Positions 22,670 through 30,495 of a stretch of 43,389 nucleotides of DNA are shown one piece after another. The stretch is from Candidatus Moranbacteria bacterium RIFOXYA12_FULL_35_19 (GTDB lineage: Bacteria > Patescibacteriota > Minisyncoccia > Moranbacterales > UBA2206): positions 1-43,389 of the forward strand of contig MFSE01000012.1 of the NCBI GenBank assembly GCA_001784805.1, read 5' to 3'. Made by a program: the position numbers and the translations under genes. The notes below the pieces were generated by a model. That model was not told the DNA's origin, did no database searches, and worked only from the letters and a program-made list of their open reading frames with translations. How positions within the stretch are numbered: the stretch's first letter is position 1; each line of letters opens with the position of its first letter.

Positions 22670-22749
22670 CCTTACGAATTACGAATTGGTACGAATGTAC
22701 GAAATAAAAAACATATTCGTACATTCGTAAATGTTCGTAATTCGTAAGG
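22670..22749. repeat. ACGAA-type palindrome (80 bp) between the split VirB4 genes
   Basis: CCTTACGAATTACGAA (22670-22685) and TTCGTAATTCGTAAGG (22734-22749) are perfect inverted copies, with further inverted TACGAATGTACGAA words inside. It starts five bases after the stop of the TraC-like gene and ends eight bases before the VirB4 ATG. Confidence 0.85.
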
Positions 22750-22757
22750 ACTAACCT

Positions 22758-24596
22758 ATGTTTAATCCATTCAAAAAAAACACTCCTCCCTCCAACGCAC
22801 CCGTCAAGCCGGCTAAGCCGAAAAATGAAATTTTGGAGTCGGAAAAATATTATCAAGAAGGCGTTTCTCGTCTCAATGATCTTTTGGCACCCGCTGCGAT
22901 AAAAATAATGCCTAGATTTATCCGCGTGGGAGAAACTTTAGCGCAAACTATTTTTGTCGTCGCCTATCCAAGATTTCTTAACAGTAATTGGTTTTCTCCT
23001 ATTATAAACATTGATCTACCGATTGATATTTCAATGTTTATCCACCCCATTGAAACTTATGATATTTTGAAAGATCTCAAAAAAAATGCTACCCGCGTTG
23101 AATCCCAAATCCACATTGAACAAGAAAAAGGAATGATCAGCGACCCAGCCTTGGAAACAGCCAAGCAGGATATCGATGAATTGCGAAGCAATCTCCAACA
23201 AGGCACGGAAAAATTTTTCCGTTTCGGGCTTTACATCACTGCTTACGGAGAAAACGAAAAAGAATTATCCGACATCTCCCGCTCCATCGAAGCAATTTTG
23301 GAAGCCCAACTAGTTTATGTCAAGCCGGCCATTTTCAAATCCGAACAAGGTTTCAATTCCACTCTTCCGCTCGCCAATGATGAACTAGACATTGGAAGCA
23401 GTATGAACAGCGCTCCGCTTTCTACCACCTTTCCCTTTGTTTCTTCCACCCTTTCTTCCAATGAAGGCATTCTTTATGGCATAAATCGCCATAATAATAG
23501 TTTGATTATTTTTGACCGTTTCAAAATGGAAAATGCCAATATGGTAGTTTTTGCTAAATCCGGCGCGGGAAAAAGTTATACGATAAAATTGGAAGTTTTG
23601 CGCTCACTGATGATGGGAACAGATGTGATCATCATTGATCCAGAAAATGAATATAAACATTTGTGTGAAACTGTCAATGGAACTTTTATAAAAATTTCTC
23701 TCAATTCTAATAATCATCTCAACCCGTTTGATCTTCCTCACATCAAAGAAGATGAGGATCCAGAAGATGTCCTTCGCAACAACATCGCCAATCTTTTGGG
23801 GCTACTCCATATTATGCTAGGCAACATCACTCCCGAAGAAGATTCAATCTTGGGTCGAGCTATCCGCGAAACTTATGCTGTCCGCGACATTTCTCCTCAA
23901 ACTGATTTCAATGCTCTTTCCAAAGAATCTTATCCCACTATGTCTGATTTATATCAAATTTTGCGCAGTATGGATGGCGGAGAAAATTTGGCCATTCGAA
24001 TGGAAAAATATACAGAAGGAATTTTTTCTGGCTTTCTCAACAATGTCACTAATGTGAGCGTGGACAATCAAATGATGGTTTTCAATATCCGCGATATGGA
24101 AGAAGAACTTCGCCCGATTGCGATGTATATCGTGATGCAATTTATCTGGAATGAAATGCGCACCACCCTCAAAAAAAGAATTGTCTTGGCGGATGAAGCT
24201 TGGGTAATGATGAAATATGATGACGCTGCTTCTTTTATGTTCGGTATTGCTAAACGATGCCGAAAATATTATACCGGCCTCACCACCGTTACCCAAGATG
24301 TTAATGACTTTTTAAGTTCTCGTTACGGCAAAGCCATTGTGACAAATTCCTCCATTCAACTACTTTTGAAACAATCTCCAGCGGCAGTCGATGTTATCAG
24401 TGAAACATTTTATCTGACCGATCAAGAAAAATTTTTGCTTTTAGAATCAAATGTGGGAGAAGGAATTTTTTTCGCCGGCACCAAACATGTCGCGATTAAA
24501 GTTGTCGCTTCCTATTCCGAAGACCAAATAATCACCACCGATCCCTCACAACTACTCGAAATCGAAAAAGCTAAGAAAGAGTTAGAAGAAGAATAA
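22758..24596 (+). CDS. VirB4-type secretion ATPase
   Basis: VirB4 powers assembly of the channel and pilus of type IV secretion systems. The 612-residue protein has the Walker A AKSGAGKS at 266-273, IIIDPENEYKHL after it, Walker B IVLADEAWVMM with Asp479/Glu480, and the TTVTQDVNDFLSS and NSSIQLLLKQSP motifs that mark the VirB4/TraC family. The first 230 residues are a PrgI-type transfer-ATPase N-domain. It follows PrgI and a TraC-like gene. The pattern is that of Gram-positive-style and patescibacterial systems. Confidence 0.93.
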   Translation: MFNPFKKNTPPSNAPVKPAKPKNEILESEKYYQEGVSRLNDLLAPAAIKIMPRFIRVGETLAQTIFVVAYPRFLNSNWFSPIINIDLPIDISMFIHPIETYDILKDLKKNATRVESQIHIEQEKGMISDPALETAKQDIDELRSNLQQGTEKFFRFGLYITAYGENEKELSDISRSIEAILEAQLVYVKPAIFKSEQGFNSTLPLANDELDIGSSMNSAPLSTTFPFVSSTLSSNEGILYGINRHNNSLIIFDRFKMENANMVVFAKSGAGKSYTIKLEVLRSLMMGTDVIIIDPENEYKHLCETVNGTFIKISLNSNNHLNPFDLPHIKEDEDPEDVLRNNIANLLGLLHIMLGNITPEEDSILGRAIRETYAVRDISPQTDFNALSKESYPTMSDLYQILRSMDGGENLAIRMEKYTEGIFSGFLNNVTNVSVDNQMMVFNIRDMEEELRPIAMYIVMQFIWNEMRTTLKKRIVLADEAWVMMKYDDAASFMFGIAKRCRKYYTGLTTVTQDVNDFLSSRYGKAIVTNSSIQLLLKQSPAAVDVISETFYLTDQEKFLLLESNVGEGIFFAGTKHVAIKVVASYSEDQIITTDPSQLLEIEKAKKELEEE

Positions 24597-24597
24597 T

Positions 24598-24695
24598 CAG
24601 AACCACTGATTATCACATGAATTCACATGATTTCACTGAATAGAAACTTCATTCATGTGTAATCAGTATAATCAAGTGCTAATCATGTGGTTCAG
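24598..24695. repeat. CAGAACCACTG palindromic element, copy 3 (98 bp)
   Basis: CAGAACCACTG to CATGTGGTTCAG with CACATGA/TCATGTG words inside, starting two bases after the virB4 stop and ending six bases before the next start. All three copies fill a gene junction exactly. Confidence 0.85.
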
Positions 24696-24701
24696 ATATT
24701 T

Positions 24702-25220
24702 ATGTCTTACGACCCACAAAAACAAAAAAACCTTCATAGTGAACGGCAAAATGATCGAACTGACCAAGCTGAAAAAGAAAAAGAAGCGAGTGATTCAGAA
24801 AAAGAAAAATCGCCCCAAAAACCCCGCCGTTCTTTTGGCAATTTAGCCAAAAAAATTCTGCCTCCGATTTCCCAAATGAAATTTTCCGATTCGGCTATTT
24901 TTGTCGCTCTTGGTGCTGCCGGATTTAAGGATTTATTAGATTTAATATCCTTAACTGGCATAGGTTATTTTCTTGTAATAATTATGACCTTTCTGATTTT
25001 TATCTTTATCGGCTTTATGATCCTTTTGACCATTATGTCGGGTGGAGGGGGAGGATTTTGGATACTACTAACACTCTTTGGCGGAGCTGGCATAGAACTT
25101 TTACCCGGAATAGATTTTCTCCCTGTTACAATGGCCACTGTAATTATGATTTATCTTAGAATTTTATCCAAAAGAAGAAAAAACCAAGAAAAAATGCAAG
25201 CCCAAGAAAGCTACGCTTAA
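24702..25220 (+). CDS. Small membrane protein of the secretion locus
   Basis: I take ATG 24702 (MSYDPQKQK), just after the repeat. The first 55 residues are hydrophilic and charged (QAEKEKEASDSEKEKS), then three likely membrane helices follow: SAIFVALGAAGFKDLLDLI, GYFLVIIMTFLIFIFIGFMILL and the GGGGGFWILLTLFGGAGIELL region. The family is not known to me. It lies right after virB4. Confidence 0.65.
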   Translation: MSYDPQKQKNLHSERQNDRTDQAEKEKEASDSEKEKSPQKPRRSFGNLAKKILPPISQMKFSDSAIFVALGAAGFKDLLDLISLTGIGYFLVIIMTFLIFIFIGFMILLTIMSGGGGGFWILLTLFGGAGIELLPGIDFLPVTMATVIMIYLRILSKRRKNQEKMQAQESYA

Positions 25221-25227
25221 AAATAAT

Positions 25228-25293
25228 TTGTCATTCCCGCCCGCTTCGCCAAAGTTTCAGCGAGGCGAGCGAACGCGGACACAGGAATGGCAA
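25228..25293. repeat. Decayed TTGTCATTCC element
   Basis: TTGTCATTCCCGC at 25228-25240 and GGAATGGCAA near 25285-25293, with a GC-rich CGCTTCGCC/GGCGAGCG middle. It resembles the other elements but has lost clean symmetry. Confidence 0.5.
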
Positions 25294-25303
25294 TAACAAA
25301 TAT

Positions 25304-25392
25304 AGGACTTCCGCGTTTGCAGACACTGGATGTCTTTCGGCTGTTACGGTCGCGAGACATCCAGTGTCTAAAACAGCAACCGCGTAAGTCCT
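25304..25392. repeat. Nested palindrome with a double-hairpin core (89 bp)
   Basis: Outer AGGACTT (25304-25310) and AAGTCCT (25386-25392). Inside, AGACA-CTGGA-TGTCT (25321-25335) and AGACA-TCCAG-TGTCT (25355-25369) are hairpins with complementary loops, separated by 19 bp. It recalls the 35-bp elements but with a longer spacer, inside another palindrome. Confidence 0.85.
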
Positions 25393-25406
25393 AAAACAAT
25401 TATTCC

Positions 25407-26078
25407 ATGCAACGCTATCCTAAAAAAAATCTATCTTCTTTTCTACTGGAAAACAAAGAAACTGCCATCACTTCTTTGGTGATTGTTTTTTGTCTGGCTT
25501 TATCTGTTTTTTTTCCAACAAAAAATTCCGCCCAACTTTTCACCAGTAATATTTTTTTCTTAGTTATTATTCCGATTCTCTATTATAAATTAATTTTAAA
25601 AATAAAAATATCGGAACTGGGTTTGGCACTAAATGACAAAAAAATTGGCTTTTTTGGGGGAGCTTTGATGTTTCTTGTTAATCTGATAATTTTTTATCTT
25701 CTTTATCAATTTACCGATTTTAACCAAAATTATCTTCTTTCTCCCCATATTGTGCATAACTTTTGGATTTTCCTGTTTTATGAGCTTTTAGTGGCCAATA
25801 TGTTTGTTTTTATCCAAGAATTTTTTTGGCGAGGCTTTATTTTGCTTTATTTTTCTAGAAAAATTGGCCCTTTGGCGATTTTTTTGCAATTTATTATTTT
25901 TGTAGGAGTGATGCTTCTAATCTCACAAAATTCTTTTTGGCAAATGGCCCCCACTCTCGTAATTTCTCTAACTTCTGGTATAATTGTATATAAGAACCGA
26001 TCGATTTTTTATTCTTGGATTTTTTCCTTACTGTCAATTTTAATTTTAGATAGTTTTATAATTTATCATTTAAAATGA
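25407..26078 (+). CDS. Putative CPBP-family intramembrane protein
   Basis: About six membrane helices in 223 residues. FIQEFFWRGFILLYF (about 137-151) fits the E-x-x-x-R motif of CPBP (CAAX protease/bacteriocin-processing, Abi) enzymes. The second motif with its His and the third H-x-x-x-N/D are not visible (the region reads QFIIFVGVML), so it may be inactive or a distant relative. It overlaps the next gene by four bases (ATGA). Confidence 0.55.
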   Translation: MQRYPKKNLSSFLLENKETAITSLVIVFCLALSVFFPTKNSAQLFTSNIFFLVIIPILYYKLILKIKISELGLALNDKKIGFFGGALMFLVNLIIFYLLYQFTDFNQNYLLSPHIVHNFWIFLFYELLVANMFVFIQEFFWRGFILLYFSRKIGPLAIFLQFIIFVGVMLLISQNSFWQMAPTLVISLTSGIIVYKNRSIFYSWIFSLLSILILDSFIIYHLK

Positions 26079-28813
26079 AAAATAAAAAAACTCAAAAAAA
26101 TATCCGTTTCGTTTTGCATCTTCTGCTTATCCTTTCACTATTTCTTTCTCCGGTCAATACCGCTGGGGCGATGGATGTAAACAAAGTTATGGGCGTTAAA
26201 ACTCCATCTGATTTTTTAGATAAAATTTTTTCCGACCTCGGCGTGGACAAAGAGCAAGTGCGATACGGCGCCCAAACTTTCAATGTCGCCAACAAAAAAA
26301 AGACCCCTCCCCAAGTTACGCTTTTTTTCAATCCAGCCAATCCGGATGAAGGAGAGAAAGTAACCGTCACCGCTTCTCCCAGTCAATTTTTCAATAATCC
26401 AAAAGAATTGTATTACACTTGGTTTTTGAAAACAACTAATTGCACCGATAAGGAAACAGATGATGATGATTATAAATATAATTCAGAATGTGATTTGAAT
26501 AATGACGACGAGGTTGATATAGAAGATTACAAAATAAAAGCTATGCGGATTATTGTTAATGGCGGGTTTGATTATTCCAGCGTTGACTATTCATCTAGTA
26601 CTGACAGCAATAATGATAGTTATGACGCTTTTTCTGGTGGCAATGATCAAGAAGGTAAAGAAGCATATTGCTATGTTCATGATATAAAATCAGGAGAAGA
26701 ATATGCGATGCCAAGTTGTGGCGACAACGAACAAGAACGACACCTTTTTCCTTATGCTAAATATGAAAATTTTATCGATAAAGACGACAACCAAATTGAT
26801 TTAGATGAAGAAACCGGCGACGGTGATTTTGGCAGAGACGAAGAAAAATTCTGGCGTACTGACCCTAATAGTAACGACACTGCCAATCTGGGTCATTCTG
26901 ACGAAGCTAATGTTGCGGGGCTAGGCGTTTTAACTTTTTCTTGGAACTATCAAAAAGGCGACAAAGTCGGGGTAGTAGTAGAAGGAATTTCCACCGAACC
27001 AACTCAAACCGAAGACTCCTCCTATAAAACTATGTGGGCAATGAACAAAGGAAATTACACTCTTGATGCTAGTAACAATATTAGCAGTGGTTATCCTCAA
27101 ACCACCACTGCCACTACTGTCACAGAAGATACTCCCGAAGTTGGCCAAACAACAACTATTACTACCACCACTCTCGAAGAATTATCAGGCATTGTCAATG
27201 AAATAGCTACTATTGAAACTACTATTACTACCCAAACAGTAGTAACAGATTCTGCTGATCCCACCACGATAATAAGCGATGAAACAACTTATTCCAGTTC
27301 TACTGAAATAGAAAATATGTTAGGAGATTTTGATATTAGTAACGACGATATCGGATCTATAGAAAAACCTTCCGATCTTAATGGCTTTCTTTACGACTCT
27401 CTCGTTTCTCCTCAAGAGAATAGCGCTGGAAGCGACAAGCTTGATATCAGTCTTTCTTATTCTCCCACTAATCCAATCAATGATTCTTCTGGCGAAAGCG
27501 GAGATACTTTGATAATCCAATCTTCCATTCCTAATGCCAAAGATAATAATTATTTGCAATACAACTGGCAAGTTTTTTCCAGTGATGAAGTAAGCCCAAA
27601 TGATTGGGGAAGTCCTTTATTAAAATCAGTTTTGAAGGAATCCACCCAGACAACTGGGCTGGGCATTGATACTTTCAAATTCAAATTGGCTTTAAATGAA
27701 CCAACAGAAAAATATCTGCGCGTTCTTTTGACGGTCACAGAAAATATCGGTGAAGAATATCCGCGCTCCAGCCGACAAGATGTTATCATCCCGATTATTT
27801 ATATGGATGCAGAGGATCAAATAAGCGCGCACAGTGTTTTAGCCCAAGAGGATTCTTCCAATTTAGTTACTAATCCTTCTGGAGTAAACCTTAGTTTGGA
27901 CGAAGAAATTTGCACATCAAATAATATGGATAGAGCGATTTGTCCCGTAACAAAAAGCCAAATCATCGGTCTATCTTTTCCACAAGATAATTTTCCATCC
28001 GGCATAACAGATTTTCTTTGGACCATCGATGGTAAACCAATCTCTTATTCTTTTTGTTTTTTTGATGATTGTAATCCGGAAAAACAAACCAACACCGCCT
28101 ATTTCCCGATTCTCAAAGAAATCGGTGAGCAATATACTATCGGTTTTACCGCTACCAGCACAGAAGGAGAAAAAATAAATTTAACCAAAATTTTCAAGGT
28201 TGTTGATCCGAAAATCAAAATTGTTTCCGCTGATGAAGATGTTTGCAAAAGAAATGTTTTAGGCAAATATTTTGATGTAAATGGCCAAGAATTTACCGAT
28301 TATAGCAAACTTAACTTTTGGGCGCGAAATGATTCTGACATCAAACTGAAAGCAGAGGTTACGGGCTTTTCTGCTTCGCCGGAAAGTTATGGCTGGAATA
28401 TCGATGGCCAAAATATTTCTGCTTCCAATGCTGATTTATATGGCTTTACAATTGATAGCGCAGGAATTCTCACTTTGCCTCCCAAAGAAATTCAAGGGGA
28501 AAGCTATAGTATAACAGTCGGCACTCTTTACACTCAAGAAAATTTAGTGAAAAAAGCGCTCAAAGATATTTGGGGCGTCACTTATAATCAGTTTTACGAA
28601 AAAACCATTGCGGATGAAGCGATAATAACGATGATGGACGCCGAAAAAATTACGCAAGGACCAGCCAAAAAAATATTTGCTTCCGTCTATTCCTCTGTTC
28701 CTAGTTATCTTGCTTTTCTTTTGCGAATAATTCTCACCATTTCCCTAATTTTATTCACCACTAAATTGATTTTCTCATTTTCCGCACCAATCAATTCGCG
28801 TGAAGAAAACTAA
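26075..28813 (+). CDS. Large surface-anchored protein with Thr/Ser-rich stretches and calcium-type loops
   Basis: Signal peptide (residues 10-34, LHLLLILSLFLSPVNTAGA) and a C-terminal membrane helix (about 877-902) with a short basic/acidic tail suggest a membrane-anchored outer-surface protein. The region 80-330 has acidic repeats that look like calcium sites (DLNNDDEVDIEDY near 140 and DKDDNQIDLDEETGDGDF near 240). Residues about 340-420 are Thr-rich (TTTATTVTEDT, TTTITTTTLEEL). Later parts look like immunoglobulin/PKD-type beta modules. Cysteines are few. Not assigned to a known family. Likely the surface-exposed part of the secretion locus. Confidence 0.72.
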   Translation: MKNKKTQKNIRFVLHLLLILSLFLSPVNTAGAMDVNKVMGVKTPSDFLDKIFSDLGVDKEQVRYGAQTFNVANKKKTPPQVTLFFNPANPDEGEKVTVTASPSQFFNNPKELYYTWFLKTTNCTDKETDDDDYKYNSECDLNNDDEVDIEDYKIKAMRIIVNGGFDYSSVDYSSSTDSNNDSYDAFSGGNDQEGKEAYCYVHDIKSGEEYAMPSCGDNEQERHLFPYAKYENFIDKDDNQIDLDEETGDGDFGRDEEKFWRTDPNSNDTANLGHSDEANVAGLGVLTFSWNYQKGDKVGVVVEGISTEPTQTEDSSYKTMWAMNKGNYTLDASNNISSGYPQTTTATTVTEDTPEVGQTTTITTTTLEELSGIVNEIATIETTITTQTVVTDSADPTTIISDETTYSSSTEIENMLGDFDISNDDIGSIEKPSDLNGFLYDSLVSPQENSAGSDKLDISLSYSPTNPINDSSGESGDTLIIQSSIPNAKDNNYLQYNWQVFSSDEVSPNDWGSPLLKSVLKESTQTTGLGIDTFKFKLALNEPTEKYLRVLLTVTENIGEEYPRSSRQDVIIPIIYMDAEDQISAHSVLAQEDSSNLVTNPSGVNLSLDEEICTSNNMDRAICPVTKSQIIGLSFPQDNFPSGITDFLWTIDGKPISYSFCFFDDCNPEKQTNTAYFPILKEIGEQYTIGFTATSTEGEKINLTKIFKVVDPKIKIVSADEDVCKRNVLGKYFDVNGQEFTDYSKLNFWARNDSDIKLKAEVTGFSASPESYGWNIDGQNISASNADLYGFTIDSAGILTLPPKEIQGESYSITVGTLYTQENLVKKALKDIWGVTYNQFYEKTIADEAIITMMDAEKITQGPAKKIFASVYSSVPSYLAFLLRIILTISLILFTTKLIFSFSAPINSREEN

Positions 28814-28845
28814 AAAAGAATTTTCAATTCTCAAGTTTCAATTTT

Positions 28846-28884
28846 CAATGAATTTTCAATATAAAAATTTTCAAACCAACACCA
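28846..28884. repeat. AATTTTCAATGAATTTTCAA repeat, uninterrupted copy
   Basis: The same tract occurs at 17751-17796 next to the GIY-YIG element. Here it simply precedes the next gene. Confidence 0.6.
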
Positions 28885-29868
28885 ATGAAAACAAAAATTA
28901 AAATATTCTTTCTAGCTTTATTATTTTTAAATTTAATTCCTGCTTTTTGTTTGGCAGCGGATAAATATGTTCCGATGGAAAAAATTCCGGGGTTTGATGA
29001 TCCAGCTGATTTTCCAGAATATCTAATGAACATTTACAAATTTGGCCTTGGCGCTATTGGAGTTTCGGCAATGTTTATGATTATGATTGGCGGATATATG
29101 TATCTCACTTCCGCTGGCAACACCGCCCAAACCGGCAAAGCCAAAGGCGTAATTTTCGATGCCATCGCCGGACTAGCCTTGGCACTAGTTTCCTATGTTT
29201 TACTTTGGACAATTAATCCAGATTTAGTGAAATTTAAACCCCTAGGAAGTGCTTCATCTCCTTCTGACACAACAACTGGAGCTGACGAAATTAAAGTTGG
29301 AGAAAAAAGTCCTTATGAAGGCTATAATCAGGCTTGTCCTAATCCATTATCTAAAACCCCTATTAATTTTAACAACACTACTTATAATATTTCGCCAGAC
29401 TCGAGATGCAATGTTTATGATTCTACTTTTATCGCACAAGGGACAAGTTTTTTTGTTGAGTCAAAAACACTAAAAACAATCGCCCAAATAGAATCTGCTT
29501 GTGGAACAAATAAAAAAGAAAGCCCTGCTCATTGTTGTGGGCTGATGCAATTAAGCCCAACTACAGCAAGTATTGTTCATGGTAGCCAAGTGACTTGTCA
29601 ACAATTAATAGATGATAACGAATTGTCAATAAACATAGCGGCTAAATATATACACGACAATCAATCCAAGCATGGCGGAGATATTCAAAAAATTCTAGCT
29701 GGTTATAATAGTGGCTATGCAAATGGAGTTAACAGTAGTGGTGGACTTGCACCGAGCAATGATTGTCCTAGTCCTGCGCTTAAATTTCAATGTTGTTATG
29801 ATCCTCAAAAATTAGATCAAACAATTGAATATGTTTGGAAGGGTGTTGCCTTGAATAAAAAATTATAA
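28885..29868 (+). CDS. VirB2-like pilin fused to a lytic transglycosylase domain
   Basis: Residues 1-26 are a signal peptide (ending CLAA). Residues 50-115 have two membrane helices of TrbC/VirB2 type (LGAIGVSAMFMIMIGGYMYLTSAG and AIAGLALALVSYVLLWTI). From about 190 follows a lysozyme-like SLT domain: catalytic Glu203 in IAQIES, GLMQLSPTTAS, and AGYNSG with the Asn. Several cysteines near the C-terminus may form disulfides. VirB2 forms the pilus, VirB1/SLT cuts peptidoglycan; here both are in one polypeptide. Confidence 0.88.
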   Translation: MKTKIKIFFLALLFLNLIPAFCLAADKYVPMEKIPGFDDPADFPEYLMNIYKFGLGAIGVSAMFMIMIGGYMYLTSAGNTAQTGKAKGVIFDAIAGLALALVSYVLLWTINPDLVKFKPLGSASSPSDTTTGADEIKVGEKSPYEGYNQACPNPLSKTPINFNNTTYNISPDSRCNVYDSTFIAQGTSFFVESKTLKTIAQIESACGTNKKESPAHCCGLMQLSPTTASIVHGSQVTCQQLIDDNELSINIAAKYIHDNQSKHGGDIQKILAGYNSGYANGVNSSGGLAPSNDCPSPALKFQCCYDPQKLDQTIEYVWKGVALNKKL

Positions 29869-29883
29869 TTTCTAAATTTATTT

Positions 29884-30492
29884 ATGCAGACTAAAATAAA
29901 ACTCCTTATTTTTTTGTTATTTGTTGGAATTTTTTTGCCAGTCTTTTCAACTTATTCTGCTGGACTTGTACCTTGCGGACTAAACGAGGGAACACCAGAA
30001 GAAATGGTTCCTTGCACACTTTGCCACCTGATTATCGGGATTTTTAATATTTTTATATGGTTTAGAGATATTCTCATCACTGTCGCCGCGGTGGGGATTT
30101 TCATCGCAGGAGTGATGTATATCATTTCTTCTGGAGACGAAGAAATGATGAAGCGCGCCAAAAGCTTTCTCGCCACCAGTCTCACAGGCTTTACTATAGT
30201 TTTAGGTGCTTGGCTGATTGTCAATTCAGTGATGTGGATTCTTTCTTATGATATTAAAAATTTAGGTATCAAACAAGAAAACTGGTACACCTTTACTTGT
30301 GATACCAAAAGTTCTGCTCTTACACCCTCAACTTCTCTACCCTGCTCTTGCGCCAATTTTGTTACCGATCGATATATTCCCCACGGTTCTGCCACACAAG
30401 CTGATGATGCAAAAGCCTGTCAAAGAAATTGTGACAGTTCGAGCGCTGGTTATTATAATTTTAACAATACTGGCTACAAAAAAGTACCCTAA
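29884..30492 (+). CDS. VirB2-like pilin (second copy)
   Basis: Signal peptide (residues 1-25) and two membrane helices of VirB2/TrbC type (DILITVAAVGIFIAGVMYIISSG and SLTGFTIVLGAWLIVNSVMWIL), with the GDEEMMKRAKSF cytoplasmic loop common in patescibacterial VirB2-like proteins. The rest is a short, Cys-rich outer tail (about eight Cys, residues 138-192), and no enzyme domain. It begins 15 bp after the fused pilin-transglycosylase gene. Confidence 0.85.
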   Translation: MQTKIKLLIFLLFVGIFLPVFSTYSAGLVPCGLNEGTPEEMVPCTLCHLIIGIFNIFIWFRDILITVAAVGIFIAGVMYIISSGDEEMMKRAKSFLATSLTGFTIVLGAWLIVNSVMWILSYDIKNLGIKQENWYTFTCDTKSSALTPSTSLPCSCANFVTDRYIPHGSATQADDAKACQRNCDSSSAGYYNFNNTGYKKVP

Positions 30493-30495
30493 TTT

